64,000 nucleotides of DNA, from positions 1 through 64,000 of the forward strand of contig JAAVZR010000009.1 in NCBI GenBank assembly GCA_022791755.1, in the 5' to 3' direction. Each line of letters starts with the position of its first letter. Position 1 is the stretch's first letter. A program made the position numbers and the translations under genes. Below are positions 1-8,606 of this stretch, piece after piece. This DNA is from Lachnospiraceae bacterium (GTDB lineage Bacteria; Bacillota; Clostridia; Lachnospirales; Lachnospiraceae). The notes beneath the pieces are model-generated. The model searched no databases, had not been told where the DNA came from, and saw only the letters and a program-made list of their open reading frames with translations.

Positions 1-146
1 AAACCATAGAGATTGGCAATACTATAATCAGATAGATAAATCGACAACAAATTCAATCTAATAAATCGACAGAATACGGTACATATCTGAATCTTATCGG
101 AAGGATTTTTCTTTCATAGACACAGAAAAATTTACAGCCTCTTGTA

Positions 147-1184
147 TTACATCTTTTGCATGAACTCCTCGATGGTCTCCGCTCTGGCAGCCAGCCGCAC
201 CCATTGATGCAGAGTGATAAGATTTTGTTCCTGGCGGATTTTTTCAGAAACCATCAAAGGAATCGAGCCGATTTCCCCGAGAAAATCCAGGATTTCTTCT
301 GCTTTTCCCTCGAGTTTTCCTTCAAGTTTACCCTCGAGCTTACCTTCTATTCTGCCTTCCGCTCTTCCTTCCTCCAGGATACTCATTCCCAGACCAGTCA
401 TATGAGTCACCTCCCTCAGTAAAACCGGATTTTTATCAAAATCAATAAATCGTGACAGCGTTTCCAGAAAACCCTCTTTATGAGGGTAAAATAAAGCGGT
501 CAAAAATACAAAAAGCTCATTACATTCCGGAGGACACACGCTGTCGCCCAGACGGATAAGTACCATGTGAAACAAATCATAATCTTTAGGATCCGGCCTA
601 CAGCCGCCGGTATTCCTGTAATTGTGCATTCCATAAAAAGAGATAGTAAAGCGCTCCCTCTTAGGAACCCTGTCACGACAGATCCAGATAGTAAAACACT
701 TCTCCAGCCGTCCATAATCGGTATCCTCCGTCAGTACATTCATCTGAGAACTGAGGCTGCGCGCCAGGTAATAGGCGGCCCGCTTCTCAATGGGATAACC
801 AGGACGATAATTTTTCTGTAATTCCACGTTAATATGTAAATTTACATGAACATCACCGGAGAGCTCCGGATTTCTGGCCCGAAACAGTGCATCAAACGTA
901 ACCGTTCTCTCGTCAAGCTCCGAAAACTCGGTGGGTTCCCCACGAATGACAGAATGTGTACGTCCGCGAGATACCTCGGGAGAAGAAACAGAGGCTCTGT
1001 CAATGAAGCCGGCGATCTGTTCCAGACTGTAATCCCGATATTCCTCCACGACCCCTTTGAGAATCACAGAAAGGATTTCAGGATGCCCTAAAAGCTTCTT
1101 GCCGACCGAATCGAGGCGAATCATAGCCCCGGTAAGCTCCAAATCACTGAGCATATGTATACTGCCTGTGATTTTATCCGTCAT
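147..1184 (-). CDS. Rpn family recombination-promoting nuclease / putative transposase-like protein
   Basis: ORF track 147..1409(-). The first ~75 aa look non-native, and a likely ATG (MTDKITGSIHMLSDLELTG) lies at 1184. The body (FDALFRARNPELSGDVHVNLHINVELQKNYRPGYPIEKRAAYYLARSL) and the EGK-rich C-terminus are typical of Rpn/PD-(D/E)XK proteins. Confidence 0.75.
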   Translation of the reverse strand: MTDKITGSIHMLSDLELTGAMIRLDSVGKKLLGHPEILSVILKGVVEEYRDYSLEQIAGFIDRASVSSPEVSRGRTHSVIRGEPTEFSELDERTVTFDALFRARNPELSGDVHVNLHINVELQKNYRPGYPIEKRAAYYLARSLSSQMNVLTEDTDYGRLEKCFTIWICRDRVPKRERFTISFYGMHNYRNTGGCRPDPKDYDLFHMVLIRLGDSVCPPECNELFVFLTALFYPHKEGFLETLSRFIDFDKNPVLLREVTHMTGLGMSILEEGRAEGRIEGKLEGKLEGKLEGKAEEILDFLGEIGSIPLMVSEKIRQEQNLITLHQWVRLAARAETIEEFMQKM

Positions 1185-1242
1185 ACATAATTCCTTCTTT
1201 AAAATCAATGCCAAGCCAAAAAAGCTCCCAATATATAAACCG

Positions 1243-1509
1243 CTACATATTCCGTACAAACTCCTCGAAGGTGTCTGCCCTGGCAGCCAGCCGTATCCAC
1301 TGATGCAGAGTGATAAGATTCTGCTCCTGTCGAACTTTTTCAGAGACCTCCAAAGGGACCGAGCCGATTTCCTCCAGAAAATCCAGGATTTCTTCCACTT
1401 TTCCCTCAAGTCTTCCCTCGAGCCTTCCTTCTATTCTCCCCTCCTCCCAAATACTCATTCCCAACCCAGTCATATGAGTTCCCCTTTCGTAAACCCGGAC
1501 TATACTCAA
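1243..1509 (-). pseudogene. Truncated C-terminal remnant of an Rpn-family paralog
   Basis: The 88-aa ORF (MTGLGMSIWEEGRIEGRLEGRLEGKVEEILDFLEEIGSVPLEVSEKVRQEQNLITLHQWIRLAARADTFEEFVRNM) matches the C-terminus of the adjacent 147..1184 gene nearly residue for residue and has no N-terminal domain. Confidence 0.7.
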
Positions 1510-1950
1510 AATTATAAATTACACCCCTATAACCCCTCTCTATAAAGGCAACATGAATCAATCACCCCATAAAAACCCCAACATCCGCAGAGCGGAAGCG
1601 ATCCGCACCGAACGGATTATCCCATAGAACAAGCCGCATCCTTTAAACCCGGCAGTCCCTTATAAAATACACTCCCAACCAAACGATAACTCCAAAAATT
1701 TCCAAAAAAACGGATATCAAAGAACAAACAAAGAAAGACAATACAAGAGAAACAAAGCAAGACACCCAGTCAGAATAAGCAAGCATCTGAGCAAATTTAT
1801 CATACTACACCTCTCCCAAAACCGCAACCCCTTTCTAACCAGATTCCGCATTTTCCCCTCTCTCCGAAGTCCCCAAACCGTCCTCCACCCAAGGCCATGC
1901 AGCCTCTCCAGGGAGCCCCCGGGAATGTTCCGGGAGGCATGCGGGAAACA

Positions 1951-2076
1951 GCCGGGAAGGAAAAGGGGTGGGGCGCCGGACGATTCGGTGAAGCGCGGGT
2001 CAGAGACGAAACCATACGGCATCCATGAGCCCGCATGCGCACCGTGTCCGACGCCCCACCCCTTTTCCTTCCCGGC
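1951..2076. repeat. Long inverted repeat: 31-nt arms 1951..1981 and 2046..2076, 30/31 complementary, 64-nt loop
   Basis: Arm 1 gccgggaaggaaaaggggtggggcgccggac; arm 2 gtccgacgccccaccccttttccttcccggc. Located upstream of ugd. Confidence 0.9.
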
Positions 2077-2185
2077 GTCCCTTCCCCCTCTCCCTCCCCG
2101 TTCATTCCCCCTCCCCCCTCTTGACACCCTCCCCAATCCATGATACAGTATTTCATACCGGAACAAAAGAAAGAGGAGGCTGTCC

Positions 2186-3493
2186 ATGAATATAACGGTA
2201 GCAGGGACCGGCTATGTGGGACTGGTCACCGGCGTCTGTCTGGCCGAGCATGGCCACCATGTGACCTGCCTGGATATCGATGAGGCCAAGATTGAGACCA
2301 TGAAGAGGGGGCATTCCCCCATATATGAGCCGGGCCTGGAGGAGCTGATGCGAAAGAATCGGGACAGGCTCGTATTCACCACGGATTATCGTCTTGCCTA
2401 TGGCGGCGCGCAGGTGATCTTCATCGGCGTCGGGACTCCGGAGAAGAAGGACGGCTCAGCGAATCTGCGCTATGTCTTTCAGGTGGCAAAACAGATTGCG
2501 GAGTCGGCCAGACAGGACTGTGTGGTGGTAGTGAAGTCCACGGTTCCCATCGGGACCAATGACAGGGTGGAAGAGCTGATTCGCAGGGAGGCGGCTCCCG
2601 GTGTGCGTCTGACAGTGGCCTCCAATCCGGAATTTCTGGCACAGGGTACGGCCGTACAGGACACGCTGCACGCTTCCCGCATTGTCATCGGCGCGGAGGA
2701 TGAGAATTCGGCTCAGGTCCTGCGCCGGGTATATGAAGGGTTTGACGCACCGCTTCTGGTGACAAACCGGCGCAGCGCAGAGATGATTAAATATGCATCC
2801 AATGATTTTCTTGCGCTGAAGATTTCATATATTAATGAAATTGCGAATCTGTGTGAAACCGTCGGGGCGGATATCGAGGATGTGGCCCGGGGTATGGGCT
2901 ATGACCGGCGTATCGGCAGTCAGTTTCTGAAGGCAGGCATCGGCTATGGCGGGTCCTGCTTCCCGAAGGACACGAAGGCCTTAAGCTGGCTGGCCAGCTT
3001 CAATGATAATGAGCTGAAGACGGTCAAGGCGGCCATAGAGGTCAATGAAAACCAGAAGTTTAAGCTGATTAAGAAGGCCCGCCGTTATTACGACGATTTT
3101 CACGGCCTCACCGTGGCAGTGCTGGGGCTGACCTTCAAGGCCGGCACCGACGATTTGCGGGAGGCCCCCTCCTTAGTCAGTATTCCGATCCTTCTGGATG
3201 ACGGCGCCAGGGTGAAGGCCTGGGATCCGGTGGGAGTTGAGAATTATAAACGACATTATCCGACACAGATCGAATATTGCCGGACACCGGAGGAAGCGCT
3301 TCAGGATGCCGGCCTCTGTCTGATCTTTACGGAATGGCCTCAGGTGAAAGAGCTTTCTCCGGCCGTATTCCGCCAGAGGATGCGCCGGGCGATCGTTCTG
3401 GACGGACGCAACTGCTTTTCCCTTTCCTCCATGGAAGGACAGGGAATCGTCTATGACAGTATTGGACGACGCGCAATTGTCGATGGGATTTAA
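2186..3493 (+). CDS. ugd: UDP-glucose 6-dehydrogenase (nucleotide sugar dehydrogenase)
   Basis: N-terminal MNITVAGTGYVGLVTGVCLAEHGHHVTCLDID Rossmann motif and GIGYGGSCFPKDTKAL active-site motif; good RBS (aaagaggaggc). Confidence 0.95.
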   Translation: MNITVAGTGYVGLVTGVCLAEHGHHVTCLDIDEAKIETMKRGHSPIYEPGLEELMRKNRDRLVFTTDYRLAYGGAQVIFIGVGTPEKKDGSANLRYVFQVAKQIAESARQDCVVVVKSTVPIGTNDRVEELIRREAAPGVRLTVASNPEFLAQGTAVQDTLHASRIVIGAEDENSAQVLRRVYEGFDAPLLVTNRRSAEMIKYASNDFLALKISYINEIANLCETVGADIEDVARGMGYDRRIGSQFLKAGIGYGGSCFPKDTKALSWLASFNDNELKTVKAAIEVNENQKFKLIKKARRYYDDFHGLTVAVLGLTFKAGTDDLREAPSLVSIPILLDDGARVKAWDPVGVENYKRHYPTQIEYCRTPEEALQDAGLCLIFTEWPQVKELSPAVFRQRMRRAIVLDGRNCFSLSSMEGQGIVYDSIGRRAIVDGI

Positions 3494-3540
3494 ATGACAA
3501 AATCTGCCATTCGTGCTATGATGATACCGCTGCTTCAGAG

Positions 3541-3786
3541 GTGATGCGGCATACAGACGGGTGGGAGGAGCGTATCATGCAGGAAGCGGTTAAGGCGCAG
3601 ACAGGACATATTATTTCCATGGAGAGGCTTCATGAGATTGTCAATTCCGGGTGTTTGAGCGGACTGTGCACAGGCGGCGTATTTTGCGGCGCGCAGATCG
3701 GGACAGGGCGTCAGGAAGAGGAATATACTCTCTGGAAACTGCGCTATGCCGACGGACAGCAGGAGCATTTGTACACATTAAACTAA
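3541..3786 (+). CDS. Small hypothetical protein
   Basis: 81-aa ORF between ugd and the next co-oriented gene; no family recognised. Confidence 0.4.
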   Translation: MMRHTDGWEERIMQEAVKAQTGHIISMERLHEIVNSGCLSGLCTGGVFCGAQIGTGRQEEEYTLWKLRYADGQQEHLYTLN

Positions 3787-3816
3787 AACGCAGAACAGGG
3801 GCTTTGGAAAAAGCAG

Positions 3817-4638
3817 ATGAAATACAGATATAAGGAAAAGACATATTGCTTCGGCAGCTATGACCTGATTCCCATGGAACCAGGTGACGACTGGGTTGCG
3901 GAGGGTGTCGTGCGGTTCCATCTTCCGGCCATACTGATTGATGTGGAGACGAAACCGGAGGAGTTTATCACAGGAGAAATCCGGGTGGCAGACTATGTGG
4001 ACGAGATGGAAGAGCACGACACAAAAGAGGATGATGAACCTTTAAGCGAACCGGTGATAGCGGTGGAATATGGTCCGGATGACTGGCGTGTCATCGACGG
4101 CTGGGGCAGAATCGAACGGGCTGTCAGAGAAGGAGTGGAGCGTCTGCCGGCGGTGAAGCTTCCTTCGGAGCAAGCCATGAAATATCTGGTGGAAGAGAGG
4201 GATGTCAAAGCTTTCATCGAACACTGGAATTTTAAGACAGCTTACTGGGAGCGCCGGGATCGTGTCAACGGATTCCTTATGGAGGACAGACCGGAATATA
4301 CGGAATGTATCGTGGATCCCGATGCCACGTGGGAAGCCGTTCTGGCTGCTGCCGCAGGACGGGAGATCGAGATTCCCATTCGGTGGAACCGGTGGTTTGC
4401 AATCCACGGCGATGGGACCAGGCTGTTTATCGGAGAGGCAAAGCATATGGCGCCGGTCTGTCCGCTGACTTTTGACAGACAGATCCGCAAGAAAGAATAC
4501 CTGGCGGTGTTTCCGCTGTATGAAGAATGGGAGCGGGCGGCAGATGATAAGCCCGTCCGGGAAGAAGCGAGGCGGATTACCATCAGTTATGAATATATTT
4601 TCGCCATGATTCGTCAGTTTGCAAAAGGAGAAAAGTAA
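3817..4638 (+). CDS. Hypothetical protein with a ParB/Srx-like motif
   Basis: 273-aa ORF whose stop overlaps the next ATG (taATG). Contains VIAVEYGPDDWRVIDGWGRIERAVREGVERLPAVKL, resembling the ParB/sulfiredoxin-fold DGhhR motif. Confidence 0.6.
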   Translation: MKYRYKEKTYCFGSYDLIPMEPGDDWVAEGVVRFHLPAILIDVETKPEEFITGEIRVADYVDEMEEHDTKEDDEPLSEPVIAVEYGPDDWRVIDGWGRIERAVREGVERLPAVKLPSEQAMKYLVEERDVKAFIEHWNFKTAYWERRDRVNGFLMEDRPEYTECIVDPDATWEAVLAAAAGREIEIPIRWNRWFAIHGDGTRLFIGEAKHMAPVCPLTFDRQIRKKEYLAVFPLYEEWERAADDKPVREEARRITISYEYIFAMIRQFAKGEK

Positions 4639-6755
4639 TGGGAGCAGGAAGTAAGATCAGTGCGCTTATCAAAGTAGTTAAGACATGGGTGGCGGCTAAT
4701 AAAGCGGCTGCCGGAATCCTGGCCGGCGTGTTTGTGGCCGGCGGCGGTACGGCGGTGGCTCTGGGAGCCGGGGCATTCTCCCAGCCTGTGGCTGCCGAGA
4801 CGACACAGGCAGTGGTTCAGACAGTGCCCGAATCCACCCAGGCAGAGCTGTCTGGTGAAGATATTGAGGCGATCTATGTCCCTAACCTTCTGCGGGGTGA
4901 TCTGATCGGCGAACCTCTTCTCAATGAACTCTGGGAGTCCCTGGAAGCGGCCTACAATCCCAGGGTCGGTACGACGGCTGAGGAGACTACGACCGAGGAA
5001 GAGACCGAGACAACAAAGAAGGAGAAAGTGGAGATTCCGCCGGTGGTGGTGGCTCCTGTCAATGACAAGGAGGACGAGCAGCCTCAGGATGACGCCGATA
5101 AGGGAACCTCCGATGAGCTGGATATCAAGGATGTCATCGAACAGGAGAAGGAAAAGGAAGAAGAAGGAGAATATGAGAATATCAGCCGCTCCTATGGAAT
5201 CGACGTGTCCAAATGGCAGTATTCCATTGACTGGGCTCAGGTAGCGGCCAGCGGCGTGGAATTTGCCATGATCCGCGTGGGATACCGGGGCAACCAGACC
5301 GGAGAGATCGTGATGGATCCCTATTTTGAGCGTAATATCAAGGGAGCTCTGGCCAACCATATCAAGGTGGGTATTTATTTCTATTCTCAGGCCATTGATG
5401 AGGAGGAGGCCAAACAGGAGGCCGCCTGGGTGGTGAACGTCATCCAGAAATATCAGATTACATACCCGGTGGTGTATGACTGCGAGGGCCTGGGGCAGAA
5501 CCGGATCAAGGATGTGACGAAGACGCAGCGCAGCAAAAATGCGGCGGCTTTCCTGGATTATATCCGTGGAGCCGGCTATACGCCGATGATGTATGCCAGC
5601 AAATACGGATATAATAAGAACTGGGATATGAGCTACATTAAGAACTGCAAGATCTGGCTGGCCCACTATACATCCGGAGGCCTGAACACACCCAGCGATT
5701 ATTCGGGCACCTATCATATGTGGCAGTATACCAGTAAAGGCAGCGTACCCGGTATTCGGGGCAATGTGGATCTGAATGTGGCGTATTTCAGTTATTCCAA
5801 TACGCCGGACCCGGTGATCGGCACTGTGAATTATACGGTAGTGGACGATACTGGAGCGCCGGTGAAGGGCGCCACCGTTTCCATGAAAGGGGCGAACAGC
5901 CGCCGTATACTGACAGCAGAGACCGGGGATAACGGGATCGCCTCCTTTGCCAATGTGGTGGTGGATGACTATAATGTGGAAGTGACCGGAATTCCGGAGT
6001 ATTATAAGAAGGGTGCGCAGAGTACGGCACAGATCAGTTTCGGTAAGGCGGAGAACATCTTTGAAGGCCGTCTGAGCATCGACAGAATCATGAGCACCGG
6101 CGTCAGCTGCGAGGTAGTGGACATGAACGCCAAGGCAGTGGCCGGAGTGACCGTGACGCTGGCCGGGACCTCACGCCTGGGTACTGCCGTACAGATGAGC
6201 GCAGTCACCGATGCCGGCGGTAAGGCCGTGTTTGCCAATGTACCCCTGGGCTCTTATGAGACATACGTCTCGGCTGTGCCGGAAGGATACGAGATGCCTG
6301 CTGCGCCGGTGAAGGAGATCGTGGAAGTAACCTCCTCAGCCGCGGTGACAGTTAAGCAGAAGATGACGGTGAAAGCGGTGAAACCCTCGGAGAGTGAAAC
6401 GCCGGAGGAACCCTCCACGGATAATCCGGGTGAGACCACGAAACCGGATGAAACCACAAAGCCGGACGAGACCACAAAGCCGGACGAGACCACGAAACCG
6501 GATGAGACCACAAAGCCGGACGAGACGGCTACAGCTCCTGCGGAGACCACTACAGAACCTGTAGAGACGACGACTCCTGCGGAGACCACCACGGCGGCGC
6601 CTGCCACGACCACGGCGGCTCCTTCCTCTTCGCCCGCAGAGACCACGACGACAGCGGCAGCTGCCCCGGCGGAGAGTACGACACCGGGACCGGCGCCGGG
6701 GGAAGACGATCCGGCCTCCCGGTCAAATGAAGGCCTGACGGCAGAGGAGGGCTGA
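4638..6755 (+). CDS. Glycoside hydrolase family 25 (lysozyme-like) surface protein with carboxypeptidase-regulatory/prealbumin-like domains and a Thr/Pro-rich tail
   Basis: N-terminal TM segment; GH25 signature YGIDVSKWQYSIDWAQVAASGVEFAMIRVGYRG...WLAHYTSG...YHMWQYTS; beta-sandwich repeats (VSMKGANSRRILTAETGDNGIASFANV); PDETTK repeats. Confidence 0.9.
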   Translation: MGAGSKISALIKVVKTWVAANKAAAGILAGVFVAGGGTAVALGAGAFSQPVAAETTQAVVQTVPESTQAELSGEDIEAIYVPNLLRGDLIGEPLLNELWESLEAAYNPRVGTTAEETTTEEETETTKKEKVEIPPVVVAPVNDKEDEQPQDDADKGTSDELDIKDVIEQEKEKEEEGEYENISRSYGIDVSKWQYSIDWAQVAASGVEFAMIRVGYRGNQTGEIVMDPYFERNIKGALANHIKVGIYFYSQAIDEEEAKQEAAWVVNVIQKYQITYPVVYDCEGLGQNRIKDVTKTQRSKNAAAFLDYIRGAGYTPMMYASKYGYNKNWDMSYIKNCKIWLAHYTSGGLNTPSDYSGTYHMWQYTSKGSVPGIRGNVDLNVAYFSYSNTPDPVIGTVNYTVVDDTGAPVKGATVSMKGANSRRILTAETGDNGIASFANVVVDDYNVEVTGIPEYYKKGAQSTAQISFGKAENIFEGRLSIDRIMSTGVSCEVVDMNAKAVAGVTVTLAGTSRLGTAVQMSAVTDAGGKAVFANVPLGSYETYVSAVPEGYEMPAAPVKEIVEVTSSAAVTVKQKMTVKAVKPSESETPEEPSTDNPGETTKPDETTKPDETTKPDETTKPDETTKPDETATAPAETTTEPVETTTPAETTTAAPATTTAAPSSSPAETTTTAAAAPAESTTPGPAPGEDDPASRSNEGLTAEEG
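6427..6525 (+). repeat. In-frame (P-D-E-T-T-K) tandem repeat
   Basis: Repeated gagaccac[a/g]aa[a/g]ccgga[t/c] units encoding PGETTKPDETTKPDETTKPDETTKPDETTKPDET. Confidence 0.85.
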
Positions 6756-6806
6756 GGGCAGGGGCAGACAAAACAGGAACCGGAGAGAAACTGGATACAG
6801 GGAATA

Positions 6807-6837
6807 AAACCCCGGCTTGAATATGGCCGGGGTTTTT
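6807..6837 (+). terminator. Rho-independent terminator
   Basis: aaaccccggc-ttgaatatg-gccggggttttt: 10-bp GC stem followed by a T run, just after the GH25 gene. Confidence 0.85.
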
Positions 6838-6851
6838 GGTATAATCAGGTT

Positions 6852-8606
6852 ATGAAGTATCATATTGAATATGCGAAATATAAATATGGGCGGATCACGG
6901 CTGTGGGCTGGCTGACCGGAGATACGCCTGAAATACCGACTTTTATCTGGGCTGAGGATGCCATGGGGAGACGCCTGGACTGCTCTGTGGAAAGAAGAGA
7001 GCGGGAGGATGTCCGGGCAGCGGTTTTTCCGGAGGATACGGGTGGGCTTTTTGGGTTCCGGATCTGTTTTGCCGTGGCGGAGGGAACGGCTTTTTTCCTG
7101 TGCGTAAGCGACGGGGAGAGGACGAACAGATGCCGGACCGATACCCGCCGGGTCAGCGCCACAGGCAGGATTCCGGACAGCCGGAAGGCACAGCTTAAGG
7201 AGACATGGCGCAGCCTGATAAGAAAGGATTCTCCCGAAGGCAAGCCGGTTGTAAGCCCCTATGGGGATACGGACAGACAGACGGCGTCATCTGAGAGCCG
7301 AAGGGGGAGTACGCCGCTCTTTAGCATCATAGTCCCTGCCTGTAATACGCAGGGAGAGCATCTGGCGGATATGCTGGAGTCGGTTATGGGACAGACATAT
7401 GACAGCTGGGAGATCTGCCTGGCAGACGGAAGCGCCAGATCTCTCAGGGAGAGCTGCGAGGAGGATCAAAGTCTTCTGGGCCGGACACTGGCCGGATATC
7501 TGACAGACCCCAGAGTCCGCTACCGGCATCTGCCATCCAATCTGGGGATCTCCGGCAACAGTAACGAGGCGCTCGCGATGGCCTGCGGTGAGTATACGGT
7601 GATGTTAGATCATGATGATATTCTGACGCCGGACGCGCTGGCCTGTGTCGCCGGGATGCTGGCGAAACAGCCGGAGGCAGACTTTATCTACAGCGACAGC
7701 GATCTGACCGATCATGATTATCTGTATTGCTATAATCCCCTCTTTAAGCCGGAATGGTCTCCGCAGATGCTGTACAGCGCCAATTATATCACCCATCTGT
7801 CGGTGATCCGTACCGATCTTTTGAGAGAATTGGGAGGTTTCAGGAGCAGCTGTGACGGAGCGCAGGACTGGGATCTGTTTTTGCGGGTGGGGGAGAGGAC
7901 AGACCGGATATACCGGATTCCCCGTATTCTGTATCACTGGAGAGCGGCGGAGGGGTCCACGGCCAGGGGAGTGGAGGAGAAGCCCTATGCGCGCCGGGCG
8001 CAGCTTGCGTCGGTGCAGGGGCATCTGGACCGGATGGGAATAGCGGGCCGCGCTGTGTTCGAGGACCGGGCGGGGACCTGTATCCGGGTGGAGCTCTCAG
8101 CGCGGGAGCACCGGGGGGACGTGGTGCTCTGCACGGCCCCGGGCGTCATCCTGTCGGAGGAGGCGGCTGCGGAGCTGCGGGCCTGGGCAGGCGTGCCGGG
8201 AATCGGCGTAGTCTGCCCGCGGGTGGCAGATGAGAAAGGGCGTATCGTGTCCCAGGGAGTATTGCTTTGCGGGGACGGTCCGGAGGCGTTGTTTGCCGGT
8301 TCGTATCCGGGCACGGCGAATGCCCTGGGGCATACGGACTGGTATCGGAACCATGTGGCGGCGGAACCGTTTTGCTACGCCGTCTCACGTCAGGCATGGG
8401 AGGAAGTGGGGCCCCCGGATGAGAAGCTGGGACCTCTGGCGATGGTGGATTTCTGCCTTCGCATGGAGGAGGCGGGATACCGGACCCTCATGACACCGTT
8501 TGCCCAGGTGACGGGAGAGCAGAGCATAGCTCAGGCGATCCGGAAGGAGGCGCTGGCTGCCTACAAAAAAAGGATAAAACGGTATCAGGCAGAGGAACGC
8601 AGATGA
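6852..8606 (+). CDS. Glycosyltransferase family 2
   Basis: FSIIVPACNTQGEHLADMLESVMGQTYDSWEICLADGSA...YTVMLDHDDILTPDAL...DFIYSDSDLTD GT-A motifs. Confidence 0.9.
   Translation: MKYHIEYAKYKYGRITAVGWLTGDTPEIPTFIWAEDAMGRRLDCSVERREREDVRAAVFPEDTGGLFGFRICFAVAEGTAFFLCVSDGERTNRCRTDTRRVSATGRIPDSRKAQLKETWRSLIRKDSPEGKPVVSPYGDTDRQTASSESRRGSTPLFSIIVPACNTQGEHLADMLESVMGQTYDSWEICLADGSARSLRESCEEDQSLLGRTLAGYLTDPRVRYRHLPSNLGISGNSNEALAMACGEYTVMLDHDDILTPDALACVAGMLAKQPEADFIYSDSDLTDHDYLYCYNPLFKPEWSPQMLYSANYITHLSVIRTDLLRELGGFRSSCDGAQDWDLFLRVGERTDRIYRIPRILYHWRAAEGSTARGVEEKPYARRAQLASVQGHLDRMGIAGRAVFEDRAGTCIRVELSAREHRGDVVLCTAPGVILSEEAAAELRAWAGVPGIGVVCPRVADEKGRIVSQGVLLCGDGPEALFAGSYPGTANALGHTDWYRNHVAAEPFCYAVSRQAWEEVGPPDEKLGPLAMVDFCLRMEEAGYRTLMTPFAQVTGEQSIAQAIRKEALAAYKKRIKRYQAEERR

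Noticed and set aside
1717-2187. 156-aa minus-strand ORF upstream of ugd
   Set aside because: Composed largely of the inverted repeat and GC-rich low-complexity sequence; no RBS or homology signal recognised.
4614-5717. 367-aa minus-strand ORF
   Set aside because: Antisense to the well-supported GH25 gene; low-complexity translation typical of GC-rich antisense frames.
6427-6525. Non-coding minisatellite
   Set aside because: Repeat is in frame and encodes PDETTK units in the GH25 protein tail.
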